DNA from: Arenicellales bacterium
GTDB taxonomy: Bacteria > Pseudomonadota > Gammaproteobacteria > BMS3Bbin11
Direction: 5' to 3'
Length of the DNA stretch: 36,458 nucleotides
Assembly (NCBI GenBank): GCA_029287855.1
Contig: JARFQI010000196.1
Location: 1 to 36,458 of the forward strand
Under the pieces are notes generated by a model, which was given only the letters and a program-made list of their open reading frames with translations, did no database searches and had not been told where the DNA came from. The position numbers and the translations under genes are program-made. Positions 24,818 through 36,421 of this stretch are shown piece by piece. The stretch's first letter is position 1, and every line of letters begins with the position of its first letter.

Positions 24818-25249
24818 TTATTGTCCTGCTGCCGCCTCGATTGAGCGTATATCTGCACCCAGTTTGTCCAGGATGCCATTGACAAAGCGGTAGCTATTTT
24901 CTGAGCCAAAGGTCCTGGATAACTCAATCGCCTCGTTTAGAACCACGCGATAAGGAATTTCGGGATGATGCAGCATTTCGTAGGTGGCCAGCCGTAAAAC
25001 GGCCCTCTCGATCGGATCAACGAGCGCTATGTCACGGTCGATATAGGGTGCCAGGTGTGTATCTATATCTTTAGCGAGCCTGGGAATTTCACGAATCAGT
25101 TCATGAAAATATTCAGTATCGGATTTTTTCAGGCTATCATCAGACAGGAAATATTTTTCAATCTCCAGCCTTGATTGCTGTGTCATCTCCCACTGGTACA
25201 GGGCCTGGACGACAGCGCGCCGGGAAAGATGACGGCTACTTCCCGACAT
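24818..25249 (-). CDS. nusB: Transcription antitermination factor NusB
   Basis: A 143-residue all-helical RNA-binding protein that pairs with NusE (S10) on boxA of rRNA operons. Typical parts are SRRAVVQALYQWEMT at the start, DPIERAVLRLATYEML, PYRVVLNEAIELSRTFG and RFVNGILDKL at the end. The ATG at 25249 overlaps the ribH stop (TGATG), so I prefer it over the TTG one codon upstream. The ribH-nusB-thiL order is common in proteobacteria. Confidence 0.96.
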   Translation of the reverse strand: MSGSSRHLSRRAVVQALYQWEMTQQSRLEIEKYFLSDDSLKKSDTEYFHELIREIPRLAKDIDTHLAPYIDRDIALVDPIERAVLRLATYEMLHHPEIPYRVVLNEAIELSRTFGSENSYRFVNGILDKLGADIRSIEAAAGQ

Positions 25250-25725
25250 CAATCTTTGAGCTTGTTAAACAGGCTGTGCATCTCGATGGCAGTAACCGCT
25301 GCTTCTGCACCCTTGTTTCCTGCCTTGGTACCGGCACGCTCAACTGCCTGTTCAATGGTATCAGTGGTCAGGACGCCAAATATAATTGGCAGATCGGCGG
25401 CCAGGCTGACCTGTGCCAGGCCTTTGCTGCATTCGCTGGCAACGAAATCAAAATGCGGAGTGGAGCCGCGAATCACTGCACCAAGAGCAATTATCGAATC
25501 ATAACGACCGGTTTGAGCAATTCGTTGCGCACTGATGGGCATTTCATAGGCGCCGGGGACTCTGACGATTTCGATATTTTCACGGCTGGTTCCATGGCGT
25601 ACCAGGGCATCTACAGCACCTTCAACCAGGCGTTCTACGATGAATGAATTAAAGCGTCCTGCAAGGATGCAGAATTTTGCATCTCCTGCATTAAAGTCTC
25701 CGTCTATCGATTTGATATGACTCAT
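25249..25725 (-). CDS. ribH: 6,7-dimethyl-8-ribityllumazine synthase
   Basis: A 158-residue enzyme that condenses the pyrimidinedione with dihydroxybutanone phosphate, the penultimate step to riboflavin. Recognisable: [56 protein letters not shown] with the catalytic histidine, and [20 protein letters not shown]. It forms large capsid-like or pentameric assemblies in this family. 17 bases behind ribB and overlapping nusB by one base. Confidence 0.97.
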   Translation of the reverse strand: MSHIKSIDGDFNAGDAKFCILAGRFNSFIVERLVEGAVDALVRHGTSRENIEIVRVPGAYEMPISAQRIAQTGRYDSIIALGAVIRGSTPHFDFVASECSKGLAQVSLAADLPIIFGVLTTDTIEQAVERAGTKAGNKGAEAAVTAIEMHSLFNKLKD

Positions 25726-25742
25726 GTTTTTTTCCGAATAAA

Positions 25743-26873
25743 TTATTGAGTTATGAATTCTACCACTTCCAGGTCAAATCCTGCCAACGAGTGCATTATA
25801 AGCGGTGAACCGCTGATTACGCGCATCTTTTTTACACCCAGGTCAGATAATATCTGTGAACCGATACCAAATGTTCTCAGTGTTTCGGGGTCTGTCGAAG
25901 AACTTTTATTCTCATTACCAGACTCGCTTTTTTCTACATTTTCCAGCAGTGATCCCTTAAGGCTATCCAGTAAACCATCCTGGTGATCAGCATTATTCAG
26001 TATTACCAGTATGGTATTTTCTTCATCTGCCATCCGTTCCATCGATTTATTGATGGTCCAGCTTGAATCTTCTCGCAGGTCACTCAGCAAATCATATAGA
26101 CCATAATGAACCTGTACGCGGATCAGCGGTATCGTGTTTTCATCAATGTTGCCGCGAACCAGGGCCAGGTGTTCACGATTGCTTAATGTATCTCGGTAGA
26201 CAATCGCTTTGAATCTTCCGTAACGGCTGTCAAAATGGCTCGTGCCTTCGCGTCGCAGCAGAGAGTCATATTGTCTGCGATAGCGAATCAGGTCTTCAAT
26301 AGTGCCGATACGCAGCTTGTGTTCTTTGGCGAATTCAACCAGGTCCGGCATACGCGCCATGGTGCCGTCCTCTTTAAGGATTTCGCAGATTACACTGGAG
26401 GCCTGGAAACCGGCCAGTGCAGCGAGATCTACACCAGCTTCGGTATGCCCCGCACGGGACAGTACACCGCCTTTTTGCGCCATCAGGGGGAAAACATGGC
26501 CGGGGGTAATGATATCTTCAGCTTTCACGTTTTCACTGACTGCGGCTAATACGGTTTTAGCGCGATCAGCTGCTGAAATCCCCGTGGTGACGCCTTCAGC
26601 GGCTTCGATAGAGACAGTGAAGTTGGTCGCATAGGGAGTGCGATTGTTATTTACCATTAGCGGCAGATCGAGCTTTCTGCAGTGGTCTTCAGTCAAGGTC
26701 AGGCAAATCAGGCCACGGCCATAGCGTGCCATGAAATTGATATCATCAGGGGTGACACATTCTGCTGCCATTAGCAGATCGCCTTCATTCTCGCGATCTT
26801 CATCATCCATAAGGATGACCATTTTTCCCTGGCGTAAATCGTCAAGGATGTCTTCTATCTTATCAAGGGGCAT
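25743..26873 (-). CDS. ribB: 3,4-dihydroxy-2-butanone-4-phosphate synthase with degenerate GTP cyclohydrolase II-like domain (RibBX type)
   Basis: A 376-residue two-domain protein. Residues 1-200 are a complete DHBP synthase ([34 protein letters not shown]), making the four-carbon unit of riboflavin from ribulose 5-phosphate. The C-terminal 175 residues align with GTP cyclohydrolase II at their end ([32 protein letters not shown]), but the region where RibA has its three zinc cysteines reads [15 protein letters not shown] with no cysteine at all, and the GRGIGL motif is replaced by HQDGLLDS. The first step of the pathway must therefore be made by a separate RibA outside this window. Residues about 310-330 are a Ser/Glu/Asn-rich linker. 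Confidence 0.93.
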   Translation of the reverse strand: MPLDKIEDILDDLRQGKMVILMDDEDRENEGDLLMAAECVTPDDINFMARYGRGLICLTLTEDHCRKLDLPLMVNNNRTPYATNFTVSIEAAEGVTTGISAADRAKTVLAAVSENVKAEDIITPGHVFPLMAQKGGVLSRAGHTEAGVDLAALAGFQASSVICEILKEDGTMARMPDLVEFAKEHKLRIGTIEDLIRYRRQYDSLLRREGTSHFDSRYGRFKAIVYRDTLSNREHLALVRGNIDENTIPLIRVQVHYGLYDLLSDLREDSSWTINKSMERMADEENTILVILNNADHQDGLLDSLKGSLLENVEKSESGNENKSSSTDPETLRTFGIGSQILSDLGVKKMRVISGSPLIMHSLAGFDLEVVEFITQ

Positions 26874-26894
26874 ATTTCTATATCCAGAGGATGT

Positions 26895-27569
26895 TTATGC
26901 TGTTGTGCTGCCATCATACATATCATGTATTTTCTCCAGCAGGGAGTCGTCGTTATTTGAGTCCCCTGACCTGAGTTTTCCGCATTGAAGCATTCTTTCA
27001 AGGTAACGGGCAATGATATCAACCTCGATATTAACCTTGCTACCCTTGCTATAGTTTTTAATGATCGTTTCCTGCTGGGTATGCGGAACGATATTAACCT
27101 CGAAGTTATTGTTCTTGACCGTATTGACGGTGAGGCTGACGCCATCAATAGTGACAGATCCTTTTTCTGCTACATAACAGGCCAGATCATCAGGTAATTG
27201 TACCTGCAGAGTTATAGATTCACCGGCGGGTCGAATGTCCACTATGCTACCAAGGCCATCAACATGACCACTGACTATATGGCCACCAAAGCGTGTATCG
27301 GGGCGCATTGCCAGTTCAAGATTAACCAGACTGTTATTTGTCAACTGACCCAGAGAGGTGCGGGAAAGGCTTTCTGCTGAGATATCAGCTTCAAAGCTGT
27401 TTTGATTCAGCGACACTGCCGTTAGACAGACGCCGTTGACGGCAATCGAATCTCCCAGTGACGAATCGCTGAGATCAAGCTTGCCTGTATTGATACTGAT
27501 TCGTGCATCGCTGCCTTTACGTTGCAGGCTGATGACTTTACCAGTGGCTTCAATGATTCCTGTAAACAT
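26895..27569 (-). CDS. ribE: Riboflavin synthase (alpha chain)
   Basis: A 224-residue trimeric enzyme that dismutates two lumazines to riboflavin. It shows the two-fold repeat of the family: [27 protein letters not shown] and [13 protein letters not shown] in the first barrel and junction, and [14 protein letters not shown] with [10 protein letters not shown] in the second. The ATG at 27569 has GGAG 5 bases upstream and begins with MFTGIIE, which is almost invariant, so the longer frame to 27614 was not used. Also called ribC in some species. Confidence 0.96.
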   Translation of the reverse strand: MFTGIIEATGKVISLQRKGSDARISINTGKLDLSDSSLGDSIAVNGVCLTAVSLNQNSFEADISAESLSRTSLGQLTNNSLVNLELAMRPDTRFGGHIVSGHVDGLGSIVDIRPAGESITLQVQLPDDLACYVAEKGSVTIDGVSLTVNTVKNNNFEVNIVPHTQQETIIKNYSKGSKVNIEVDIIARYLERMLQCGKLRSGDSNNDDSLLEKIHDMYDGSTTA

Positions 27570-27604
27570 AGTTGCTCCGTTTCGCTGCGGTGTTTCGCGG
27601 GCTG

Positions 27605-28720
27605 TTACATGCAATATTCGGGTCGAACAGTGAAGCGCCAGTCCTGCCCTACGGCGCGCACATCTTTCACAGACAGATGGATTTTCTGTGACATGCTATC
27701 CAGTCCGGGTATATCAAAAAGACCTTTAGCGGCTGATCCCATCACTACAGGTGCCAGGTACAGGATAATTTCATCGACCAGCCTGTCAGCCAGCATACTG
27801 CCACAGACAACAGAGCCGGCCTCAACCAGGACTTCATTGCATGAATAGTCTTCAGCCAGGCATTTAAGCAGAGACATGCTGTCGACTCGCCCTGCCTTAC
27901 CGGGGAATGGACGTATATCTATGCCATGGCTCTTTATCTGCTGAAAACGATCGTCATCTTCTGCAGTGACTGTTGCGATCAGTAGTGGTTGTCCATCTTT
28001 AAATATTTTTGCACTGTCAGGGATGCTAAGGTGGCTATCCAGCACCACGCGTAAAGGTTGCCAGTCAACGCTGTCGAGCCTGACTGTTAATGATGGATCA
28101 TCGGCCAGCACAGTGCCGGATCCTGTCATTACTGCACTGCTGGCAGCGCGTAATCTCTGTACATCAGATCGTGCCTGCGAACCTGTAATCCACTGACTTT
28201 CACCGCTGCTCATAGCAGTACGGCCATCCAGTGAAGCAGCCAGTTTTACTGTCACCCAGGGTCGGCCTCGTGTCATGCGGCTGACAAAACCACGGTTGAG
28301 CTCCTCCGCCTGCAGTTGCAATAGTCCACTTCGCACTTTAATGCCCGTCTCAGTGAGTTTTTGCATTCCCTGGCCGGCGACCAACGGATTCGGGTCCTGC
28401 ATGGCAATAACCACTTCGCTAATGCCACTGGCTATCAGGGCATCGGCACACGGCGGTGTCCTGCCATAATGTGAGCAGGGTTCGAGAGTTACGAACACAG
28501 TCGCGCCGCGAGCCTGTCCGCCTGCCTGCTGCAGCGCCATTATTTCAGCATGTGGCAGCCCGGCTTTTTCATGCCAGCCTTCAGCAATAATTTGATCTTC
28601 TTTTACAATGACGCAGCCGACACGAGGGTTAGGCTGGGTAGTTGCGATGCCACGTTTGGCCAGCTGCAGGGCGCGCGCCATATATTTGTGGTCGTTGGCA
28701 CTGTAGTCAGAGCTACTCAT
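27605..28720 (-). CDS. ribD: Bifunctional diaminohydroxyphosphoribosylaminopyrimidine deaminase / 5-amino-6-(5-phosphoribosylamino)uracil reductase
   Basis: A 371-residue fusion enzyme for steps two and three of riboflavin synthesis. The N-terminal deaminase has the zinc site in PHAEIMAL and LEPCSHYGRTPPCADAL. The C-terminal reductase starts near VTVKLAASLDGRTA with SGESQWITG and ends with VLVEAGSVVCGSML and YLAPVVMG. The ATG lies 19 bases after nrdR, so there is no room for an FMN riboswitch and none is seen; the rib genes here appear to be read from upstream promoters. Confidence 0.96.
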   Translation of the reverse strand: MSSSDYSANDHKYMARALQLAKRGIATTQPNPRVGCVIVKEDQIIAEGWHEKAGLPHAEIMALQQAGGQARGATVFVTLEPCSHYGRTPPCADALIASGISEVVIAMQDPNPLVAGQGMQKLTETGIKVRSGLLQLQAEELNRGFVSRMTRGRPWVTVKLAASLDGRTAMSSGESQWITGSQARSDVQRLRAASSAVMTGSGTVLADDPSLTVRLDSVDWQPLRVVLDSHLSIPDSAKIFKDGQPLLIATVTAEDDDRFQQIKSHGIDIRPFPGKAGRVDSMSLLKCLAEDYSCNEVLVEAGSVVCGSMLADRLVDEIILYLAPVVMGSAAKGLFDIPGLDSMSQKIHLSVKDVRAVGQDWRFTVRPEYCM

Positions 28721-28739
28721 TGAATAAGTACCCTGATAA

Positions 28740-29243
28740 TCAGTTGCGTTTGCTGTTGTTTACGATGCTGATGCTAGGTTTATTATTCTTACGCTTACGT
28801 TTCAGTAAATCCAGTTCGCGCTGAAAAGCATCGAGATCCTGAAAGCGCCGGTAAACCGAGGCAAAACGGACATAGGCAACATCATCAATAAGAGCCAGCT
28901 CTTCAATGACCCACTCACCTATCTCTTTCGATGCTACTTCATGATCATTGCTGGCGAGTACCTTGTTAAGGATACGCGTAACGGCAGCGTCTATATCATC
29001 GATTTCGACCGGACGTTTTTCCAGTGCGCGCATAATGCCAGTGCGCAATTTTGATTCTGAGAAATCGACCAGGGAGCCATCATTCTTTTTTACCGATGGG
29101 AATGGCAGTTCAATTCTTTCATAGGTAGTAAAGCGTTCATGGCAGTTTAAACACTCGCGTCTTCTGCGCACTTCACCACCATCATTCGCCAGTCGCGAAT
29201 CAATCACCTTGGTGTCTTCTGTACTACAGTATGGACAGTGCAT
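28740..29243 (-). CDS. nrdR: Transcriptional regulator NrdR
   Basis: A 167-residue repressor of ribonucleotide reductase genes. The N-terminal zinc ribbon is MHCPYCSTEDTKVIDSR ... CLNCHERFTTYER with four cysteines, followed by an ATP-cone (PFPSVKKNDGSLVDFSESKL, EVASKEIGEWVIEELA, VAYVRFASVYRRF). A basic C-terminal tail (LKRKRKNNKPSISIVNNSKRN) goes beyond the usual 150 or so residues. It sits between glyA and ribD, a conserved neighbourhood in proteobacteria. No nrd gene is in the window. Confidence 0.96.
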   Translation of the reverse strand: MHCPYCSTEDTKVIDSRLANDGGEVRRRRECLNCHERFTTYERIELPFPSVKKNDGSLVDFSESKLRTGIMRALEKRPVEIDDIDAAVTRILNKVLASNDHEVASKEIGEWVIEELALIDDVAYVRFASVYRRFQDLDAFQRELDLLKRKRKNNKPSISIVNNSKRN

Positions 29244-29282
29244 AACTTACCTGCTCAATTTACCCGGGTTAGCCGAAGCCAA

Positions 29283-30551
29283 TCATGATGCGGCATTAAT
29301 TTCATAGACAGGTCGTTGACGGCAAAGCTCTAACACCTTGATTTTCGTCTGTGAAATGACCGTTTCATTGTGGATATCGTCGAGAATATCACAAATCCAG
29401 CCTGACAGGTCCCGAGTATCCTGTTCCGTAAAACCGCGCGTTGTGATTGCAGGTGTGCCGATACGGATACCACTCGTTACAAATGGAGATTTCGGGTCGT
29501 TCGGTACCGCATTCTTGTTTACCGTTATATTGGCTTCACCAAGGGCTGCTTCTGCTTCTTTGCCGGTGAGACCCTGTTCAATTAAATCAACCAGCATCAG
29601 GTGGTTATCAGTGCCGCCGGAAACGATTCGATAGCCTCTTTCGATAATAGTTTCGGCCATTGCCTTTGCATTTCTGACTACCTGGTGCTGATAGCCTTTA
29701 AAATTGAGCTCCAGTGCTTCTTTAAAAGCAACAGCCTTGGCAGCAATGACATGCATAAGCGGTCCGCCCTGGGTACCTGGAAATACCAGTGAATTCAACT
29801 TTTTCTCAATTTCTTCGTTGCTTTTAGCCAGGATGATGCCGCCACGGGGGCCGCGCAGGGTTTTATGCGTAGTAGATGTAGTGACATCAGCAATGGCAAC
29901 CGGGCTGGGATATTCACCGGTTGCGATGAGGCCAGCAACGTGCGCCATATCAACCATAAGGTAGGCGCCGACACTGTCGGCGATGTCACGAAAACGTTGC
30001 CAGTCTACAATTCTTGAATACGCGCTGAAACCGGCTACGATCATTTTCGGCTGGTGTTCATTGGCCAGTCTCTCAACTTCGTCATAATCAATTTCATCTG
30101 TTTCATCACTGAGGCCATATTGCACAGCATTGAACAGCTTACCAGAAAAATTGACCTTGGCACCATGTGTAAGATGGCCGCCATGTGCCAGGCTCATGCC
30201 GAGAATGGTGTCGCCTGGTTGCAGCAGCGCCAGGTAAACTGCTGCATTTGCCTGTGAGCCGGAATGCGGCTGTACGTTTGCATAATCTGCACCAAACAAT
30301 TCTTTAACCCGGTCTATTGCCAGCTGTTCGGCCTTGTCGACATACTCACAGCCACCGTAATAGCGGCGCCCCGGGTAACCTTCTGCGTACTTATTTGTCA
30401 GCACCGAACCCTGCGCTTCCATCACTCGCGGGCTGGCATAATTCTCCGAGGCGATCAGTTCAATATGATCTTCCTGACGGACTTTTTCTTCTTCGATTGC
30501 TGTCGCCAGTTCATCATCATAACCGGCAATTTTCATGTCTTGGCTGAACAT
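29283..30551 (-). CDS. glyA: Serine hydroxymethyltransferase
   Basis: A 422-residue PLP enzyme that makes glycine and 5,10-methylene-tetrahydrofolate from serine. The PLP lysine is Lys230 in [15 protein letters not shown]; other blocks are [57 protein letters not shown] and [12 protein letters not shown]. Length and motifs are as in E. coli GlyA. It lies 50 bases after secF and 39 bases before nrdR; the upstream gap is AT-rich but no convincing promoter was picked. Confidence 0.97.
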   Translation of the reverse strand: MFSQDMKIAGYDDELATAIEEEKVRQEDHIELIASENYASPRVMEAQGSVLTNKYAEGYPGRRYYGGCEYVDKAEQLAIDRVKELFGADYANVQPHSGSQANAAVYLALLQPGDTILGMSLAHGGHLTHGAKVNFSGKLFNAVQYGLSDETDEIDYDEVERLANEHQPKMIVAGFSAYSRIVDWQRFRDIADSVGAYLMVDMAHVAGLIATGEYPSPVAIADVTTSTTHKTLRGPRGGIILAKSNEEIEKKLNSLVFPGTQGGPLMHVIAAKAVAFKEALELNFKGYQHQVVRNAKAMAETIIERGYRIVSGGTDNHLMLVDLIEQGLTGKEAEAALGEANITVNKNAVPNDPKSPFVTSGIRIGTPAITTRGFTEQDTRDLSGWICDILDDIHNETVISQTKIKVLELCRQRPVYEINAAS

Positions 30552-30601
30552 TTTTACTCCAAATTCCTGGATTAAATTAAATTAAGGACAGTATGCTGCG
30601 T

Positions 30602-31606
30602 TCAGGGTGTAGCAGTTTCTTCTCCGCCTTCCTGTTTCACCTTTAATAGGTTGTCTCGAGAAACACCCAGCGACAGGACAACCGGGCTGGCAATGAATAT
30701 CGATGAATAGGTACCGATGACGACACCGAGTATCAACGCAATAGAGAAGTTGTGAATGATGTCACCGCCAAAGATAAACAGAGAAACCAGAACCAGCAGT
30801 GTCGTCAATGATGTCAGTATGGTACGAGGCAAGGTCTGGTTGATTGACGTATTCATAATATTCAGCGGTGTCTCTTTACGCATTTTTCTGAAGTTTTCTC
30901 TGATGCGGTCAAAAACAACGATGGTGTCATTCAGGGAATAGCCTATGACTGCCAGTAGTGCAGCCAGCACAGTAAGGGTAAATTCAAGCTGGAAGACAGA
31001 AAAAACACCTATAGTAATAATAACGTCATGCACCAGTGCTGCCACGGAGCCGACGGCAAAGCGCCATTCAAAACGGAAAGCAACATAAGCAAGTATGCCG
31101 AACAGGGCATAAAGCATGGCAAGTCCACCCTGGTTGGCCAACTCGTCGCCAACCTGGGGGCCAACAAATTCAACGCGCTGCATCTGTACATGGCAAACCT
31201 GCCTCTGACCATCAGCCGAACAGGTCTGCTCTTTGCTGACCGGGTCGGTATCAGTGACGAATTCACCCTGCTTTTCATGCAGTGAAAGCATAATTTTTTC
31301 ACTGACCTGTGCACCCTTCATGTCGGTTTTGAGCGGCACACGTATCATCACATCCTTAGCAGTACCGAAATACTGCACAACGGCATCTTCGAAACCAGAA
31401 CTGCTTAAGGTGTCTCGAACATCATCGATCGCGACAGTGTCCTGGTAAGTGACTTCTACCAGCGTACCACCGGTAAAATCGATACCGAATGACAGCCCCC
31501 GGGTCATTAGCGAACCGAGGCTAATGACTAACAGGGCAAGAGAAAACACCATGGCGAGCTTGCGCTTGCCAAGAAAATTAATATGAAAGTTTTTCAACGA
31601 AGCCAT
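30602..31606 (-). CDS. secF: Protein translocase subunit SecF
   Basis: A 334-residue RND-type membrane protein that, with SecD and YajC, uses the proton gradient to pull proteins across the inner membrane. Helix 1 (about 17-36), SFGIDFTGGTLVEV, the periplasmic domain, RVEFVGPQVGDEL, then five helices with GYSLNDTIVVFDRIRENFRK and TLPRTILTSLTTLLV. Two cysteines (Cys129 and Cys138) flank a short loop in the periplasmic domain, a feature lacking in E. coli SecF. It starts 10 bases after secD. Confidence 0.96.
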   Translation of the reverse strand: MASLKNFHINFLGKRKLAMVFSLALLVISLGSLMTRGLSFGIDFTGGTLVEVTYQDTVAIDDVRDTLSSSGFEDAVVQYFGTAKDVMIRVPLKTDMKGAQVSEKIMLSLHEKQGEFVTDTDPVSKEQTCSADGQRQVCHVQMQRVEFVGPQVGDELANQGGLAMLYALFGILAYVAFRFEWRFAVGSVAALVHDVIITIGVFSVFQLEFTLTVLAALLAVIGYSLNDTIVVFDRIRENFRKMRKETPLNIMNTSINQTLPRTILTSLTTLLVLVSLFIFGGDIIHNFSIALILGVVIGTYSSIFIASPVVLSLGVSRDNLLKVKQEGGEETATP

Positions 31607-31616
31607 TTGCTACCCC

Positions 31617-33506
31617 TTATATCGCCAGTTTCTTGATCTGGCGACCGCCATAAATTTTATTAACAATCCCACGACTCACCATAATGGCAGTGAACATCGA
31701 AGTGAGAATCCCAATCGACAGGGTAATAGCAAAACCTTTAATTGGTCCTGTGCCAAAATTAAATAGAACAATAGCAGCAATCAGTGTCGTAATATTAGCA
31801 TCAACAATAGTGGATAATGCCTTGTCATAGCCAGAATGTATCGCAGCCTGCGGTGTGACACCATTTCGAAGCTCTTCTCGAATACGTTCAAAGATCAATA
31901 CATTGGCATCGACTGCCATACCGACGGTTAACAGGATACCCGCCACGCCAGGCAATGTTAGCGTCGCCTGGAATAAAGATAAGATAGCAACCATCAATAC
32001 CAGGTTAAGTACCAGTGCAATATCAGCAACAATGCCGAACACACGGTAGTAAAAAACCATGAATACAAGGATAGCAACCAAACCATACATCACAGACAGG
32101 AAGCCGGTCCGGATATTCTCTTTACCGAGGCTAGGGCCGATTGTGCGCTCTTCAACAATCTCGATCGGCGCAGCCAGTGCGCCAGCACGTAATAATAATG
32201 AAAGATCACGTGCTTCTTTAATACTGTCGAGGCCTTCAATCTGAAAACGTTTTCCCAGCTGGTCACGAATCACCGGCGCAGTAATCACTTCCTCAATTCG
32301 ACTCTTGGTTCTAGCAGGCAGTCCATTTTCGCCAATGACAACATTGCCCTGCTCGTCTTTCTTGATGACACTCTTCTGCTCAACATAGACAACGGCCATG
32401 CGATTGCCAATGTTGTCGCCGGTGACGCGCTGATTGATGGAAGCACCACGTGCATCGAGAGTAATATGAACGACAGAACTGCCATTGCGCGAATCAATAC
32501 CAGCCGAAGCATCAACGATGTTGTTGCCTGAATATACAATGCCTTTTTTCAGCAGTATCGGTGAATTACGTCGGTCTCGATAGAGTCTTGAGCCGACTGG
32601 CACACGGCCCTCGAGGGCGGCCTGGATATTGCCGCTGTTCTTTTCATCCACCAGCATGATTTCCAGAGTCGCTGTGCGGCCGATGATTTCTTTAGCCCGT
32701 GCAGTATCCTGAATACCTGGCAGCTGCACAACAATTCTATTATTTCCCTGCTGCTGGACTATGGGTTCTGCAACGCCCAGCTCATTGATGCGGTTTCTCA
32801 GTGCCGTCATATTCTGTTTGACTGATGAATCACTGATTTCTCTTTTGGCGGCCTCAGTTAGCTTTAAAGCCAGTGCCGGTTTACCGTCACTTTCAATCTC
32901 CTTTGCCGACAGGCTGGTGAAATCATCTTCAACGGTAATAAGCCCCTGGGCACGACGCTCTATATCAGGGAAAACCACCAGAATACCGTCGTTTTTTGAA
33001 CTGGATACACTCAGGTAACGGATTTTTTTCTCTCGCATACCGGAGCGCAGGTCTGATACCAGCCGTTTTTCTGTATTACTGATAGCACCCTCTATATCGA
33101 CTTCCATTAAAAAGTGCACACCACCCCTGAGATCGAGTCCGAGGTACATTGGCCGGCCGTCAATAGCGTCCATCCAGGCCGGCGTGGCAGGAACAAGGTT
33201 CAGCGCGACGGTATATTTGTCACCCAGTTCGTTCTCTACTACTGCTTTGGCTTTCAGCTGATCATCAGTGTCTTTAAAGCGCAGCTGTATGCCGTTTTCC
33301 TGTTTTTGCAGTTTGCTGAAGGAGATCCCGCTTTCATTCAGTGCACTTGTGATCTGCTGTTGGGTGCCGTCATCGATTATTGCTGCACGTGTTGCAGATA
33401 CCTGGAGAGCGGGGTCTTCACCATACAGATTTGGCAGTGCATAGATGAATCCCGGGATTATTACCGCCAGGATGATCAGATATTTCCACAGAGGGTACTT
33501 GTTCAT
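31617..33506 (-). CDS. secD: Protein translocase subunit SecD
   Basis: A 629-residue partner of SecF. One N-terminal helix (about 8-27, LWKYLIILAVIIPGFIYALP), a large periplasmic region with GLDLRGGVHFLMEVD, ALRNRINELGVAEPIVQQQG and RIVVQLPGIQD, then five helices containing GPSLGKENIRTG, GMAVDANVLIFERIREEL and FGTGPIKGFAITLSIGI. The length is normal for gammaproteobacteria. The order yajC-secD-secF with short gaps (24 and 10 bases) is standard. Confidence 0.97.
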   Translation of the reverse strand: MNKYPLWKYLIILAVIIPGFIYALPNLYGEDPALQVSATRAAIIDDGTQQQITSALNESGISFSKLQKQENGIQLRFKDTDDQLKAKAVVENELGDKYTVALNLVPATPAWMDAIDGRPMYLGLDLRGGVHFLMEVDIEGAISNTEKRLVSDLRSGMREKKIRYLSVSSSKNDGILVVFPDIERRAQGLITVEDDFTSLSAKEIESDGKPALALKLTEAAKREISDSSVKQNMTALRNRINELGVAEPIVQQQGNNRIVVQLPGIQDTARAKEIIGRTATLEIMLVDEKNSGNIQAALEGRVPVGSRLYRDRRNSPILLKKGIVYSGNNIVDASAGIDSRNGSSVVHITLDARGASINQRVTGDNIGNRMAVVYVEQKSVIKKDEQGNVVIGENGLPARTKSRIEEVITAPVIRDQLGKRFQIEGLDSIKEARDLSLLLRAGALAAPIEIVEERTIGPSLGKENIRTGFLSVMYGLVAILVFMVFYYRVFGIVADIALVLNLVLMVAILSLFQATLTLPGVAGILLTVGMAVDANVLIFERIREELRNGVTPQAAIHSGYDKALSTIVDANITTLIAAIVLFNFGTGPIKGFAITLSIGILTSMFTAIMVSRGIVNKIYGGRQIKKLAI

Positions 33507-33530
33507 ATGTTTTCCAGTTCAGTTTACAGT

Positions 33531-33860
33531 TCAGGCTGCCTTGATGGTTCCTTTTGGCATCAGAGCCTGTATCGCTGAACGCTGCACCTTGACTTCCACA
33601 CCATTGGCAACTTCTACCGTAACAAAGGTTTCACCAACGCCTGTTACTTTGCCTAAAGTACCGCCAGTAGTAATCACTTCATCACCTTTGGCGATCGCTT
33701 CTGTCATTTTTTTATGTTCTTTCGCCCGTTTCTGCTGTGGACGAATAAGCAGAAAATAAAACACCACGAAAATTGCAATAAGTGGCAGTAAAGACATTAA
33801 ACCACCCTGCTGAGATGCGCCGCCAGTCTGCGCCATGGCATCAGAAATAAATAAACTCAT
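33531..33860 (-). CDS. yajC: Preprotein translocase subunit YajC
   Basis: A 109-residue single-span membrane protein associated with SecDF. Hydrophobic segment at about 22-42 (LMSLLPLIAIFVVFYFLLI), then the typical RPQQKRAKEHKKM and GDEVITTGGTLGKVTGV, where the cytoplasmic domain begins. First gene of yajC-secD-secF, 100 bases behind tgt. Confidence 0.96.
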   Translation of the reverse strand: MSLFISDAMAQTGGASQQGGLMSLLPLIAIFVVFYFLLIRPQQKRAKEHKKMTEAIAKGDEVITTGGTLGKVTGVGETFVTVEVANGVEVKVQRSAIQALMPKGTIKAA

Positions 33861-33925
33861 TGTAAGCTCCAGTTATAGTTCCCGGAAAAATAGAGAATTA
33901 TCCAGGAAATGATTAATTAATTATG

Positions 33926-33944
33926 TGGGACATAGCCTGCCCCA
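33926..33944 (-). terminator. Weak hairpin between tgt and yajC, possible terminator or attenuator
   Basis: On the minus strand TGGGGCA, loop GGCTA, TGTCCCA (one G-U pair in RNA), 17 bases after the tgt stop and followed by an AT-rich but not T-only run (CATAATTAATTAATC). It might reduce read-through from queA-tgt into yajC-secDF. Confidence 0.3.
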
Positions 33945-33960
33945 TTTTAAAACAGCGGGA

Positions 33961-36106
<2,146 letters not shown>

Positions 36107-36125
36107 TTGATGAATAAGCGGGAAT

Positions 36126-36181
36126 TCTATGGAGCGCGAATTCTACCCCAGCATACATGCCTGCGATAGGGGCGCCATAGA
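36126..36181. repeat. Nested inverted repeats upstream of queA
   Basis: TCTATGG (36126-36132) is inverted at CCATAGA (36175-36181); inside these CCCC (36146-36149) faces GGGG (36169-36172); the centre holds GCATACATGC (36151-36160). GAATTCTA also occurs twice (36122-36129 and 36138-36145). The block begins 20 bases before the queA ATG and would be part of its leader if transcription starts further upstream. The remaining gap 36182-36296 shows nothing clear. Confidence 0.45.
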
Positions 36182-36296
36182 ACATTACGAGGGATTTCAG
36201 GTGTTCAATGTATTTCTTCTTTGTAAGTACTGAGAGTAGTAATTCATCTAATGGCTGCCGTGTTGCACTAGTTTAATTGAAACCGCTAGACAAGGC

Positions 36297-36324
36297 TTGC
36301 CCGAGGCACAGAATCCGATATACT
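36297..36324 (+). promoter_or_regulatory. Candidate promoter of tRNA-Leu
   Basis: TTGCCC (36297-36302), a 16-base spacer and TATACT (36319-36324). Transcription would start a few bases before the mature tRNA 5' end at 36336. Confidence 0.55.
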
Positions 36325-36335
36325 TCGGTTCCGCT

Positions 36336-36421
36336 GCCGGAGTGGTGGAATTGGTAGACACGCGAGATTCAAAATTTCGTGAGCTTTGCTCGTGTCGGTT
36401 CGAGTCCGACCTCCGGTACCA
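36336..36421 (+). tRNA. tRNA-Leu (anticodon CAA)
   Basis: An 86-base class II tRNA. Acceptor arms GCCGGAG and CTCCGGT pair (first pair G-U), with an encoded discriminator A and CCA end. The D-arm contains GTGGAATTGGTAGACAC, the anticodon stem CGAGA/TTTCG encloses the loop TTCAAAA with anticodon CAA (reads UUG), a long variable arm (GTGAGCTTTGCTCGT) marks leucine, and the T-arm reads GTCGGTTCGAGTCCGAC. TTG start codons noted in this window are initiator-read and unrelated to this tRNA. Confidence 0.96.

Noticed and set aside
28721-28739. FMN riboswitch upstream of the rib genes
   Set aside because: Only 19 bases separate nrdR and ribD, the gaps before ribB and ribH are 17-21 bases, and no conserved FMN aptamer segments are visible.
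36107-36200. preQ1 riboswitch before queA
   Set aside because: Attractive by function, but the short class I aptamer pattern (GC-rich stem with an A-rich tail) is not present; only the inverted repeats were kept as a finding.
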